DNA of 64,000 bases from Micromonospora sp. BL4 (GTDB lineage Bacteria > Actinomycetota > Actinomycetes > Mycobacteriales > Micromonosporaceae): the NCBI RefSeq assembly GCF_003667505.1, contig NZ_RCVJ01000105.1, positions 62,001 through 126,000 on the forward strand. The letters run 5' to 3'. Under the pieces are notes generated by a model. The model had not been told where the DNA came from. It was given only the letters and a program-made list of their open reading frames with translations, and ran no database searches. Made by a program: the position numbers and the translations under genes. Each line of letters starts with the position of its first letter. Within the stretch, counting starts at the first letter, position 1. Of this stretch, positions 1-8,461 are shown one piece after another.

Positions 1-696
1 CAGGAAGCAGAGGAAGACCGCCACTCCGAAGCCGAGCGCGGTGGATCGGTCGGCCTTGAGGATCGACCGGCGCTGCGGCAGCCGCATGCCGCGCCGGTAG
101 AACGGCGCGCCGACCAACTCCACGGCGAGGAACCAGCCACCCACCGCCGCCCCGATCACCGGAACGACCGTCTGGCCGATCACCGGGATGAAGCCGGCGA
201 AGAAGAGCGGGATGCCGACCAACGCCGTGAGGGCCACCAGTCGTACGGAGTCGGCGAGGCTACGACGCAGCGACGACCAGAAGGGCACGTCCACCGACCC
301 CGGCGTGCCGCCGTACCGTTCCTCCACCCGCTCGGAGATCTTCTCGTAGAACGGGTCGCCGATGACCAGGGTGACGGCGGTGAAGCTGACCACGGCGAGC
401 AGCCCGCCGAGGCCCAGGAACGCCAGCCCGGCGATCACCCGGACCAGGCTGCGGGCGGTGCTCGACCAGTCGTCGGCGAACGGGGTGACCAGGGCGGCGA
501 TGTCGTCCACGAAGTACACGAGGGTGGCGAACGCGGCCACGAACAGCACACCGGAGATCAGCGCCGGCACCATGCCGAGCAGCATCAGTTTCGGGCTGCG
601 CACGTACAGGCCGAGCCCGCGTAGGAGCAATCCGACACCGGTGAAGAAGCTTCCGACGTTGCCCGTCACCGGACTGGCGATTCTGCTGGCGTCCAC
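1..696 (-). CDS. EI24 domain-containing membrane protein (3' end beyond window)
   Basis: Reading the minus strand from a GTG at 696 gives an open frame to the left edge (232 codons, no stop), so the C-terminus is missing. The protein starts VDASRIASPVTGNV and has several hydrophobic stretches (about residues 35-65, 90-115, 155-200) with the loop GDPFYEKISERVEERYGG, typical of the EI24/CysZ-like family of small integral membrane proteins. Some relatives (CysZ) take up sulfate; in actinobacteria the function is unknown. The start is favoured because TAGGCT lies 8 nt upstream, a leaderless promoter. No downstream partner can be seen. Confidence 0.8.
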   Translation of the reverse strand, partial: MDASRIASPVTGNVGSFFTGVGLLLRGLGLYVRSPKLMLLGMVPALISGVLFVAAFATLVYFVDDIAALVTPFADDWSSTARSLVRVIAGLAFLGLGGLLAVVSFTAVTLVIGDPFYEKISERVEERYGGTPGSVDVPFWSSLRRSLADSVRLVALTALVGIPLFFAGFIPVIGQTVVPVIGAAVGGWFLAVELVGAPFYRRGMRLPQRRSILKADRSTALGFGVAVFLCFL

Positions 697-899
697 GACC
701 GAGCAGCCTAGCGATCAGTACGGACCGCCGCCGGGCGGCGCGTTGACAAGAGGCCCTTCCCCGCACATCAACCGGTTGGTGGATCTTCGGGGTCAACCGC
801 CGTCCCGGCAGATCACCAACGGCTGGTCGATCCGCCGCCGGGCTGCCGCCGCCAGGCTGGACAGGCACAGGGACAGGTACAACGGCGGAGGGCGGCGCG
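697..899. promoter_or_regulatory. Divergent promoter region with inverted repeat upstream of ABC/TCS operon
   Basis: This gap separates the EI24 gene from the ABC operon. It holds a TTGACA hexamer (743-748), a CAACCGGTTG palindrome (769-778) and an imperfect inverted repeat, GTTGGTGGATCT (775-786) with AGATCACCAAC (810-820). These could be the promoter and operator of the ABC/two-component operon, whose own LuxR-type regulator is a natural candidate to bind there. No convincing -10 is visible at the expected spacing, so the promoter call is weak. Confidence 0.35.
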
Positions 900-1808
900 A
901 TGCCGGTCATTGAGGTGACCAGTCTGCACAAGCGGTACGGCGACCTGGTGGCCGTGGACGACGTGTCATTCACGGTGGCGGCCGGGGAGATCTTCGGGGT
1001 CCTCGGCCCGAACGGCGCCGGCAAGACCACCACGGTGGAGTGTGTCGCCGGGCTCCGTGTCCCCGACAGGGGCGGGGTGTCGGTCCTCGGGCTCGACCCC
1101 CGCAGGGACGCGGCCCAACTCCGCCAGCGGGTTGGCGTACAGCTCCAGGAGAGCCAACTGCCGGACCAGCTGCGCGTCGCCGAGGCGCTGGAGCTGTACG
1201 CCTCGTTCTACCGCGACCCGGCCGATCCGGCTGGCCTGCTGGACAGGCTGGGTCTGGGTGACAAGCGGAACACCCCGTACAAGAAGCTCTCCGGCGGTCA
1301 GAAGCAGCGGCTGTCGATCGCGCTGGCGCTGGTCGGCAACCCGAGCGTCGCGATCCTGGACGAGTTGACCACCGGGCTGGACCCGCAGTCCCGGCGGGAC
1401 ACCTGGGCTCTCATCGAGCAGATCCGGGACAGCGGCGTGACGATCGTTCTGGTCACCCACTTCATGGAGGAGGCCGAGCGACTCTGCGACCGGGTGGCCG
1501 TGATCGACCGTGGACGGGTCGTCGCACTGGACAGCCCGGCCGGCCTGGTGTCGGCGGTGCTCCCGGAGCAGCGGGTCCGGTTCCGGCCGTCCGCCCCGGT
1601 GGACGACCGGCTTCTCACGGACCTGCCCGAGGTCATCGCCGTACACCGCACCGGAGGTCAGCTCGTGGTGACCGGCACCGGTGACGTGCTGCACTCGGTC
1701 ACCTCGGTGCTCGCCCGCAACCAGATCATCGCCGCGGACCTGCGGCTGGAGCAGTCCACCCTCGACGACGCGTTCGTCGAGCTGACCGGGCGCCGGCCCG
1801 CCGTCTGA
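900..1808 (+). CDS. ABC transporter ATP-binding protein
   Basis: A 302-residue ATPase of the drug/lipid exporter (ABC-2) type. Visible motifs are Walker A GPNGAGKTT (about 36-44), Q-loop, signature LSGGQKQR (about 130), Walker B AILDELTTGLDP and the H-loop THFMEE. The C-terminal about 90 residues resemble the extension of DrrA/CcmA-like exporters. GGAGG lies about 11 nt before the ATG. The permease starts 11 nt after the stop, and a sensor kinase and response regulator follow, so the four genes look like one self-regulated export module of the kind used for antibiotic or envelope-stress resistance. Substrate unknown. Confidence 0.92.
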   Translation: MPVIEVTSLHKRYGDLVAVDDVSFTVAAGEIFGVLGPNGAGKTTTVECVAGLRVPDRGGVSVLGLDPRRDAAQLRQRVGVQLQESQLPDQLRVAEALELYASFYRDPADPAGLLDRLGLGDKRNTPYKKLSGGQKQRLSIALALVGNPSVAILDELTTGLDPQSRRDTWALIEQIRDSGVTIVLVTHFMEEAERLCDRVAVIDRGRVVALDSPAGLVSAVLPEQRVRFRPSAPVDDRLLTDLPEVIAVHRTGGQLVVTGTGDVLHSVTSVLARNQIIAADLRLEQSTLDDAFVELTGRRPAV

Positions 1809-1819
1809 GGGAGAACGAC

Positions 1820-2554
1820 ATGCACGCCTTCGGGCAGATTCTCAAGATCGAGACACGACTCTTCCTGCGGGACTTCGGCTCGCCGGTGACGACCGTCGCT
1901 CTGCCACTGGCGCTTCTGCTGGTGTTCGGGCTGATCCCGGCGCTGCGCGAGTCGGATCCGCAGTTCGGCGACCTTTCCTTCATCCAGTACTTCGCACCCT
2001 CGCTGCTGGTGATCACGCTCGCCATGTCGGCGGTGAACATCCTGCCCACGGTCCTGGCGACCTACCGGGAACGTGGAGTGCTGCGCCGGCTGGCCACCAC
2101 CCCGGCCAGCCCGGCCGCGCTGCTGGCCGCCCAACTGGTCATCTCGCTCGCCACCATCCTGGTCAGCGCCGCACTGCTCATCGGGGTCGGCCGGTTGGCC
2201 TTCGACGTACCGCTGCCCCGGCGTCCGCTGGGCTTCGCGCTGGCCCTCGTCCTCGGTACGGCGGCCCTGCTGGCGCTGGGCCTGCTCGTGGCGGCGGTGG
2301 CGCGGACGACCAAATCGGCGCAGGCACTTGCGGTGCCGTTGTTCATGGCGGTCATGTTCTTCGGCGGCGTCTACCTGCCCCGGTTCCTCCTGCCGGACTT
2401 CCTGGTCCGGATCGGCGACTACACGCCACCCGGGGTGCAGGCGCTGCTCGACGCCTGGACGGGGACGTCGCCACACCCGCTGCACCTGGGGATAATGGCG
2501 GTGGTCGCGGTGGCCGCCGGCGCGACCGCCGCGAAACTCTTCCGCTGGGAGTGA
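1820..2554 (+). CDS. ABC-2 type transporter permease
   Basis: A 244-residue integral membrane protein with about six predicted membrane segments and the ABC-2 pattern: a first helix at about 24-42, the segment LVITLAMSAVNILPTVLATYRERGVLRRL with the charged ATYRERG loop, and a C-terminal helix ending LFRWE. GAGGGAG precedes the ATG at good spacing. It sits between its ATPase and the histidine kinase, so it is almost certainly the membrane half of the same exporter. Confidence 0.9.
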   Translation: MHAFGQILKIETRLFLRDFGSPVTTVALPLALLLVFGLIPALRESDPQFGDLSFIQYFAPSLLVITLAMSAVNILPTVLATYRERGVLRRLATTPASPAALLAAQLVISLATILVSAALLIGVGRLAFDVPLPRRPLGFALALVLGTAALLALGLLVAAVARTTKSAQALAVPLFMAVMFFGGVYLPRFLLPDFLVRIGDYTPPGVQALLDAWTGTSPHPLHLGIMAVVAVAAGATAAKLFRWE

Positions 2555-2564
2555 GCAACAACCG

Positions 2565-3836
2565 ATGACCAGCACCGCGGAACAGGTCGACCGGCTTGCC
2601 GTCTGGGAGGCGCGCGAGGCGAGCGTCTACCGGGTCGCGCCCTTCCTCGGGCTGCTCGTCGGGACCGTGCTGGCGCGCTTCGCGCCGGCCCCGGGCAGCC
2701 TGCCGTTCCCGCCGACCCTGGGCGTCGCCCTGGCGGCCGGCTGCTGGGTCGCCTGGTTCATCACCCTGCACCCGCAGTGGATCACCCGGCGGGCGCTGAT
2801 GGCGGCCTATTACGTCGGGCTGCTCGCCTTCAGCGCCGTCCTGGTAGTGGCCAGCCCGTGGTACGGCTTCTTCGCCTGGGTCGGCTTCGTGCACGCGTTC
2901 GTCGCGCTTTCCGGTAGGTGGCGGTTCGCCGGGGTGGCGGTGACCGGCGTGCTGGTCGCCACCGCGCAGAGCGCAGGTCCACCCGACTCGGCGGCGCACT
3001 GGCTGCTCTGGTCGGTGCTGGTGCTGTTCAACGCCGGGGCGGCCGGTGCGGTGAGCTGGTTCGGCACCGTCACCGAGCGGCAGAACGCCAACCGCAAACT
3101 CCTGGTGGAGGAGCTGGCCGGGGCGAACCGGAGGCTCGCCGACACGGCCCGGGAGAACGCGGGGCTGCACGCCCAACTGCTCACCCAGGCCAGGGAGGCC
3201 GGCATGCTGGACGAGCGCCAGCGGATGGCCCGGGAGATCCACGACACCCTGGCCCAGGGATTGACCGGCATCATCACCCAACTTGAGGCGGCCGAGCAGA
3301 CCCGCGACCGCTCCGCCGACTGGCGTCGCCACGTGGACAACGCCCTCGCCCTGGCCCGGGAGAGCCTCACCGAGGCCCGCCGCTCGGTGCGGGCGGTCCG
3401 CCCGGAGCCGCTGGAGACGGCCCGGCTGCCGGACGCCCTCGCCGAGTTGGGCGGGCGCTGGTCGGCCCTCAACGGGGTGCGAGCGGAGGTCGCCACCACC
3501 GGCACGCCTCGCCCGCTGCATCCGGAGGTCGAGGTGACCCTGCTGCGGGCCGCCCAGGAGGCGTTGGCCAACGTGGCCCGGCATGCCGCCGCGTCGCGGG
3601 TCGGGCTGACCCTGTCGTACATGGAGGACATGGTCACCCTGGACGTCCGTGACGACGGGACCGGATTCGACGTCACCAACCAGCCGACACCCCGGGAGCC
3701 GGGCGGCGGGTACGGGTTGACCGCCATGCGGCAGCGGGTGGTCCGGGTCGGCGGCGAGTTGGCCGTCGAGTCCGAGCCGGGCGTCGGCACCGCGATCTCG
3801 GCCTCCGTGCCCGCCCTCGCCGGGAGTGCCGGATGA
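2565..3836 (+). CDS. Sensor histidine kinase (HisKA_3, NarL-type partner)
   Basis: A 423-residue kinase. The N-terminal 165 residues form four to five membrane segments with almost no extracellular domain, followed by a coiled linker, the dimerisation motif AREIHDTLAQGLTG with phospho-acceptor His226, and a HATPase_c domain with DVRDDGTGFD and GYGLTAMRQRV. This is the intramembrane-sensing DesK/LiaS class, which detects membrane or envelope disturbance. It starts 10 nt after the permease and overlaps the response regulator by 4 nt (ATGA), so kinase and regulator are translationally coupled. Confidence 0.93.
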   Translation: MTSTAEQVDRLAVWEAREASVYRVAPFLGLLVGTVLARFAPAPGSLPFPPTLGVALAAGCWVAWFITLHPQWITRRALMAAYYVGLLAFSAVLVVASPWYGFFAWVGFVHAFVALSGRWRFAGVAVTGVLVATAQSAGPPDSAAHWLLWSVLVLFNAGAAGAVSWFGTVTERQNANRKLLVEELAGANRRLADTARENAGLHAQLLTQAREAGMLDERQRMAREIHDTLAQGLTGIITQLEAAEQTRDRSADWRRHVDNALALARESLTEARRSVRAVRPEPLETARLPDALAELGGRWSALNGVRAEVATTGTPRPLHPEVEVTLLRAAQEALANVARHAAASRVGLTLSYMEDMVTLDVRDDGTGFDVTNQPTPREPGGGYGLTAMRQRVVRVGGELAVESEPGVGTAISASVPALAGSAG

Positions 3837-4474
3837 CCGGACCGGTCCGGCTGCTGATCGTCGACGACCATCCGGTGGTGCGGGACGGGCTGCGCGGCAT
3901 GTTCACCGGCGACCCGGGGTTCGACGTGGTGGGCGAGGCCGCGGACGGGGCCGAGGCGCTGGCCCTGGTCGCGACGCTGCGTCCGGACGTGGTGCTGATG
4001 GACCTGCGGATGCCCGGCATGGACGGGGTGACCGCCATCGGACGATTGGCCCGCTCCGGCAGCGCCGCCCGGGTGCTGGTGCTCACCACGTACGACACGG
4101 ACGCGGACGTGCTGCCGGCGATCGAGGCGGGCGCGACCGGATACCTGCTGAAGGACGCGCCCCGCGAGGACCTCGTCCGAGCGGTACGGTCCGCCGCCCG
4201 GGGCGAGTCCGTTCTCTCGCCCAGCGTGGCGGGCCGGCTGATGGGTCGGCTGCGCGCCCCGGCCGAGGAGCCGCTCAGCCAGCGCGAGCTGGAGGTGCTC
4301 GTCCTGGTGGCCCGCGGCGCTTCCAACCGGGAGGCGGCGGCGCGGCTGTTCATCAGCGAAGCCACCGTCAAGACGCACCTGCTGCACGTCTACGCCAAGC
4401 TCGGGGTCAACGACCGGGCGGCGGCGGTCGCCACCGCGTACGACCGGGGGCTGCTGACGCCCGGCGGACGGTGA
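3833..4474 (+). CDS. LuxR/NarL-family response regulator
   Basis: A 213-residue regulator. The receiver domain has the acidic pair in LLIVDDHPVV, phospho-acceptor Asp57 in VLMDLRMPGMDG, the conserved Thr and the Lys in YLLKDAP. The C-terminal LuxR helix-turn-helix is LSQRELEVLVLVARG...SEATVKTHLLHVYAKLGV. Its ATG overlaps the kinase stop. It probably controls the exporter operon in which it lies; the inverted repeat at 775-820 is a candidate site. Complete at normal family length. Confidence 0.93.
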   Translation: MTGPVRLLIVDDHPVVRDGLRGMFTGDPGFDVVGEAADGAEALALVATLRPDVVLMDLRMPGMDGVTAIGRLARSGSAARVLVLTTYDTDADVLPAIEAGATGYLLKDAPREDLVRAVRSAARGESVLSPSVAGRLMGRLRAPAEEPLSQRELEVLVLVARGASNREAAARLFISEATVKTHLLHVYAKLGVNDRAAAVATAYDRGLLTPGGR

Positions 4475-4495
4475 TCGGCCGGGCAGGATGGGCGG

Positions 4496-5464
4496 GTGCG
4501 CGCCTCTCGACTGATCTCGTTGCTGTTGCTGTTGCAGGCCCGCGGGTCGATGACCGCGGGCGAGCTGGCACGGGAGCTGGAGGTCTCCGAGCGGACCGTC
4601 TACCGGGACGTGCTGGCGCTCTCCGCCGCCGGGGTGCCGGTCTACGCGGACCGGGGTCGGGCCGGCGGGTACCGGCTGCTCGGCGGCTACCGGACCCGGC
4701 TGACCGGGCTGACCCGGGACGAGGCGGAGGCGCTCTTCCTCGCCGGTCTGTCCGGGCCGGCCGGCGACATGGGCCTTGCCGACGCGGTCGCGGCCGCCGA
4801 GCTCAAGGTCCTCGCCGCGCTGCCGCCCGCCCTGCGGGATGCCCCGGCCCGCGCCGGGCAGCGATTCCACCTGGACGTGCCGGGCTGGTTCCGGGAGACC
4901 GAACCGCCGCCGCTGCTCACCGAACTGGCCCGGGCGGTCTGGCGGGACCGGGTGGTCCAACTGCGCTACCGGCGTGGTGACCGGGAGGTGACGCGCCGGG
5001 TGCGGCCGTACGGTCTGGTGCTCAAGAGCGGTGTCTGGTACCTGGTCGGAGGGGTTGGCGACGACACGCGCACCTACCGGGTGGACCGGGTGACCGGGGT
5101 CGAGGTGGGCGAGGAGAGCTTCGAGCGGGACGAGGGCTTCGACCTGGCGGGGTACTGGCGCGAGCAGGCCGGGTCGTTCCTGCGGACGATGCTGCGGGCC
5201 GAGGTCACCGTCCGGCTCAGCCCGGCCGGCCTGCGCCAGCTCCGGCACCTGGTCGATGCCCCTTTCGTGTACGACGAGGTGGTCGCCGGCGCCGACGGGC
5301 CCGACCGGCAGGGCTGGGTGAGGGCGCGGCTGCCGGTCGAATCCGTCGGGGTGGCGTACCACCAACTGCTCGGGCTCGGCCCCGAGGTCGAGGCCCTCGA
5401 TCCGCCCGAGCTGCGGGAGCTGTTCGCCGAGGCCGCCGACCGGTTGCGCGCGCTCTACCGGTAG
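4496..5464 (+). CDS. YafY-type HTH/WYL domain transcriptional regulator
   Basis: A 322-residue regulator with an N-terminal HTH_11/DeoR-like helix-turn-helix (residues 1-55, LARELEVSERTVYRDVLALSAAGVPV), a linker, a WYL domain (about 140-215; here RPYGLVLKSGVWYLVGG) and a C-terminal WCX extension. WYL domains bind small ligands or nucleic acid. GTG start, with CAGGAT 6 nt upstream as a possible leaderless -10. Its last 10 nt overlap, tail to tail, the SDR gene on the other strand. Such regulators often control the neighbouring oxidoreductase; the palindrome at 6381-6398 before that gene is a candidate site. Confidence 0.88.
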   Translation: MRASRLISLLLLLQARGSMTAGELARELEVSERTVYRDVLALSAAGVPVYADRGRAGGYRLLGGYRTRLTGLTRDEAEALFLAGLSGPAGDMGLADAVAAAELKVLAALPPALRDAPARAGQRFHLDVPGWFRETEPPPLLTELARAVWRDRVVQLRYRRGDREVTRRVRPYGLVLKSGVWYLVGGVGDDTRTYRVDRVTGVEVGEESFERDEGFDLAGYWREQAGSFLRTMLRAEVTVRLSPAGLRQLRHLVDAPFVYDEVVAGADGPDRQGWVRARLPVESVGVAYHQLLGLGPEVEALDPPELRELFAEAADRLRALYR

Positions 5465-6369
5465 CCGGTGACGTCGGCCGGCTTACCGGCGTCGACCACC
5501 TCGGTGATGTACCGGAACGCTTCCGGCTGGCTGCCGTCGACGTCGGTGAACCCGTACACCTTCGAGAGCGTGCCGGCGTCGACGGACATGCCGTTCCAGC
5601 GGGCCTTCTCCTCGTCCGCGGCGAGCGCGGCCACCGCGCGCCCGACGAAGGCCGGCGTCTCGGAGATGAGGAAGTGCGGGTCGGTGGCCGCCCCGTCGCG
5701 CCAGTTCTCCTCGGTCACGCCGAAGTGCTCCAGCATGGCCTCCGAGCGGATCCAACCGGGGGTGAGCGCGACGGCGGTGCAGCCGTGCGGCTTCAACTCG
5801 TGTGCCTGGCTGAAGCCGAGCCGGTTGACCGAGGTCTTGGCGAGGTCGTAGAAGACCGACAGCCGGTAGTTCTCGTCGTTGTACTCCTTGGTGCCGTCGC
5901 TGATCTCCACCACCAGGCCACCGGGCTTGCGGATCAGCAACGGCAGCGCGAAATGGCTGGTGATGATGTGCGTGTCGACGGCCAGCCGCAGGGTGCGGAA
6001 CCCGGCCTCCAGTGGTTGCTCCCAGACCGGCTTCTCCCAGGTGACCAGCGGGTCGCCACCCCAGATGTCGTTCACCAGCACGTCGAGGCGGCCCTGCTCG
6101 GCGTCGATCCGGGCGACCAGGTCGCGGACCTGCTCCGGCACCAGGTGATCGACCTGAACGCCGATGCCGGTGCCGCCGGCCGCGCTGACCAGCTCGGCGG
6201 TCTCCTCGATGGTCTCCGGTCGGTCCATCTCGGAGCGGCCGGCCCGGGTGCTGCGACCGGTGGCGTAGACCGTGGCACCGGCCGCGCCGAGCTGAACGGC
6301 GATCTGCCGCCCGGCGCCACGGGTGGCACCGGCGACGAGCGCGATCTTTCCTGTGAGCGGTTGTGTCAT
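5455..6369 (-). CDS. SDR family oxidoreductase
   Basis: A 304-residue short-chain dehydrogenase/reductase. The Rossmann glycine motif is ALVAGATRGAGRQIA (about 10-24), the adenine-ring region VLVNDIWGG, and the catalytic Tyr/Lys pair is in FYDLAKTSVNRL. The substrate cannot be read from sequence. It converges with the WYL regulator and carries an 18-bp palindrome 12 bp before its ATG, suggesting single-gene control by that regulator (inference). Confidence 0.9.
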   Translation of the reverse strand: MTQPLTGKIALVAGATRGAGRQIAVQLGAAGATVYATGRSTRAGRSEMDRPETIEETAELVSAAGGTGIGVQVDHLVPEQVRDLVARIDAEQGRLDVLVNDIWGGDPLVTWEKPVWEQPLEAGFRTLRLAVDTHIITSHFALPLLIRKPGGLVVEISDGTKEYNDENYRLSVFYDLAKTSVNRLGFSQAHELKPHGCTAVALTPGWIRSEAMLEHFGVTEENWRDGAATDPHFLISETPAFVGRAVAALAADEEKARWNGMSVDAGTLSKVYGFTDVDGSQPEAFRYITEVVDAGKPADVTGYR

Positions 6370-6380
6370 GCCTGCGACGC

Positions 6381-6398
6381 TGTCAGGAATACCTGACA
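6381..6398. promoter_or_regulatory. Operator-like palindrome TGTCAGG-N4-CCTGACA before SDR gene
   Basis: Perfect 7-bp arms TGTCAGG and CCTGACA around four bases. On the minus strand the centre reads TATTCC, a plausible -10 element, so a protein bound here would cover the SDR promoter. The ATG (6367-6369) is 12 nt downstream. Assignment to the convergent WYL regulator is an inference from proximity. Confidence 0.6.
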
Positions 6399-6442
6399 GC
6401 CGCCGTCCGAATTCTTGAAAGAACTGGTGGACGGTGGGGCGG

Positions 6443-7180
6443 TCAGTCCACGAGCCGGACGCGGACCCGACGGTTGGCCCGGCCCTTGCTCTCCACCTTG
6501 ACCACCTGCACCTTGCCGATCTGGGCGGTGGACGCGACGTGGGTGCCGCCGTCGGCCTGCACGTCCAGCCCGACGATGTCGACGATCCGCACCTCCTGCT
6601 CGTCCGGCGGGATGAGGTTGGACTGGGTACGGATGATGTCCGGCAGGGCGAGGGCCTCGGTGCGCGGCAGCACCCGGACGGCGACCGAACGGTCGGCGGC
6701 CACCTCGGCGTTGACCAGCTCCTCGATCCGGCTCTTGAAGTCGGGTGGCACCTCGGGGAGGTTGAAGTCCATCCGGGCCTCCCCCGGCTCCATCGAGTTG
6801 CCGGTGACCAGCGCGCCGAAGTCGCGGAACACCACCCCGCAGAGCACGTGCAGCCCGGAGTGGGTGCGCATCAGACGGGTGCGGCGCTCGTCCTCCACCG
6901 CGCCGACGACCTCGGTGCCGGCCGGCGGCAGCGGGTCACCCTCGGCGGGGATCAGGTACGGGTCGTCGCCCTTGCGGGTGCCGACGATCCGGGTCTGTAC
7001 GCCCTGCCAGAGCAGCACGCCGTGGTCCGGTGGCTGCCCGCCGCCGCCCGGGTAGAACGCCGAACGGTCGAGCACGATGCCCTGCTCCGGGTCGGCGTGC
7101 AGGACCGTGCAGGTCCACTCGCGCAGGGTCGGGTCGGCGAGGTCCAGTCGGTGGGTCCGGCCATGCTGTGTGACGCCCAT
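6443..7180 (-). CDS. Alanyl-tRNA editing protein (AlaX-like)
   Basis: A 245-residue stand-alone homologue of the AlaRS editing domain, expected to remove serine or glycine wrongly attached to tRNA-Ala. It has the AlaRS-like SAFYPGGGGQPPDHG segment (about 40-53) and the zinc motif HSGLH (His107, His111). The second zinc motif, normally C-G-G-T-H, reads D-G-G-T-H (Asp210, His214), so the usual Cys ligand is replaced. The start at 7180 is chosen because TAACGT lies 8 nt upstream; a longer frame to 7780 runs through the upstream hydrolase and is not credible. Confidence 0.85.
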   Translation of the reverse strand: MGVTQHGRTHRLDLADPTLREWTCTVLHADPEQGIVLDRSAFYPGGGGQPPDHGVLLWQGVQTRIVGTRKGDDPYLIPAEGDPLPPAGTEVVGAVEDERRTRLMRTHSGLHVLCGVVFRDFGALVTGNSMEPGEARMDFNLPEVPPDFKSRIEELVNAEVAADRSVAVRVLPRTEALALPDIIRTQSNLIPPDEQEVRIVDIVGLDVQADGGTHVASTAQIGKVQVVKVESKGRANRRVRVRLVD

Positions 7181-7191
7181 GGCAGGGCACG

Positions 7192-8079
7192 TTACTCGTT
7201 CAAGAAGCCGGAGATGCGCTCGCGCAGATCGGCGCGTTCCGTCCAGAGCACGCCCGGCCGGTCGTACACGTGCAGGGTGGCCTGGGGAAGCGCGGCGGCG
7301 AGCTGCTCGGCGACCTCGACCGGATGCAGGTCGTCGCCCGCACAGCCGATCACCAGCGCCGGCGCGGTGACTGCGGACAGGACGGTGGCGTCGCGCAGTG
7401 GCGTCTGCTCCGGCAGGGTGGCCAGACCATCGGCCAGACCGTCGCGGAGCAGCTGGTCGAGCCGCTGCCGCAGGTACGACCAGCCGGCCGGAGTGTTGCG
7501 GACCGCCGTCGGCAGCTCCAGCGAGACCACGTCGGCGACCGCCGAGGCGTCGCCGCTCTCGACCGCCTCCAGCAGGTCCGTCACCCGTTCCCGGGCGACC
7601 GGGCCGCGCGGCTGGTCGAGCACGGCCGGCAGGAAGAAGACCAGTTTCTCGAAGCGCTCCGGGCTCTCGGCCAGCAGCCGGCAGAGCGCCCCCGCGCCGA
7701 GGCTCGCCCCGAACGCCCGGCTGGCTCCGCCGAGATCCGCGACGGCGCGCAGGTCCCGGGCCAGGTCCAGGTAGTTCCACGGGCCGGCCGGCGCGTCGGA
7801 GCGACCGTGCCCACGGAACTGGAAGAACACCTTGCGGCCGGTCACCCCACTGCCGAACGGGCGGGTGGTGGCGATGCCGTTGCCGAACCCGTGCGCGAAC
7901 ACGGTGACCGGATCACCGGTGCCGGTGACCAGCCGTTCCAGCCGTACGCCGTGCGGGGTGGTGACCAGCTCGGTCTCCGGCTCCGGCAGCGCCGGCCGAC
8001 CGGTACGCGGCCCACCCGGGCCGGGCCCCCAGGTGCGGGGACCGCCGTCCGGCGGCGGTGGCCAGCGGAAGCCTCTCAC
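7192..8079 (-). CDS. Alpha/beta hydrolase
   Basis: A 295-residue alpha/beta-hydrolase fold protein: HGFGN oxyanion region, nucleophile elbow AFGASLGAGAL and late acidic and His regions (VIGCAGDDLHPVE). The first 30 residues are Pro/Gly-rich and may be disordered. Its GTG overlaps the stop of the DUF2516 gene by 4 nt (GTGA), so the two are co-translated. Its own TAA stop lies inside the -10 box of the next gene. Substrate unknown. Confidence 0.85.
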   Translation of the reverse strand: MRGFRWPPPPDGGPRTWGPGPGGPRTGRPALPEPETELVTTPHGVRLERLVTGTGDPVTVFAHGFGNGIATTRPFGSGVTGRKVFFQFRGHGRSDAPAGPWNYLDLARDLRAVADLGGASRAFGASLGAGALCRLLAESPERFEKLVFFLPAVLDQPRGPVARERVTDLLEAVESGDASAVADVVSLELPTAVRNTPAGWSYLRQRLDQLLRDGLADGLATLPEQTPLRDATVLSAVTAPALVIGCAGDDLHPVEVAEQLAAALPQATLHVYDRPGVLWTERADLRERISGFLNE

Positions 8080-8390
8080 CAGAACCCTTTACCGTCGCTC
8101 AGGTCGCGCAGGCCGACCCGGACGTCGAGGAGATAGATGAGACCGGCCGCGATGCCCACGAGTCCGAAGAGGCTGATCGGGCCGAAGCCGAGCAGGGTCA
8201 GCACGAGGCAGACCGCCAGGATGGCGATCCAGCCACCCTTGGGCAGGGTCCCGATGGCGGGGAAGGCGTCGGAGCGCTGCGTGACGGCGTGCACCAGGGC
8301 GACGCCCTGAACGATCAGCGCGAAGACGAGCAGAATCAGCTCGATCACGTCACGGACGGCGAAGGCGAAGATCGGCGCGGCGTTGGCCAT
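8076..8390 (-). CDS. DUF2516 family small membrane protein
   Basis: A 104-residue protein with three hydrophobic segments (about 10-30, 50-70, 74-92), matching the actinobacterial DUF2516 family. In Mycobacterium tuberculosis the homologue (Rv0476) lies just after hbhA, as here. Leaderless start: TAAGCT 7 nt before the ATG. It is separated from hbhA by a strong hairpin (8408-8450) but coupled by a 4-nt overlap to the hydrolase. Function unknown. Confidence 0.85.
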   Translation of the reverse strand: MANAAPIFAFAVRDVIELILLVFALIVQGVALVHAVTQRSDAFPAIGTLPKGGWIAILAVCLVLTLLGFGPISLFGLVGIAAGLIYLLDVRVGLRDLSDGKGFW

Positions 8391-8407
8391 GCCGGCAAGC
8401 TTATGTC

Positions 8408-8450
8408 GACGACCCCGACTACGTCCGACAAGGACGCCGTCGGGGTCGTC
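8408..8450. terminator. Long hairpin terminator after hbhA
   Basis: A perfect 12-bp inverted repeat GACGACCCCGAC (8408-8419) with GTCGGGGTCGTC (8439-8450) encloses a second stem CGTCC/GGACG. It starts 12 nt past the hbhA stop and has no T-run, as is usual in actinobacteria. It should end the regulator-hbhA transcript before the DUF2516 promoter. Confidence 0.8.
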
Positions 8451-8461
8451 AACACCACGAA

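Noticed and set aside
4520..4545. CTGTTGCTGTTGC triplet run as a microsatellite
   Set aside because: It encodes the Leu-rich helix at the start of the WYL regulator and is only a few codons long.
2810..5365. 851-codon minus-strand frame across kinase, regulator and WYL genes
   Set aside because: It crosses three well-supported plus-strand genes and its product is a GC-driven Arg/Pro/Gly-rich sequence.
6443..7780. Extended AlaX-like ORF including part of the hydrolase
   Set aside because: The extra 200 codons lie out of frame inside the hydrolase gene. The leaderless promoter at 7180 and family length fix the shorter start.
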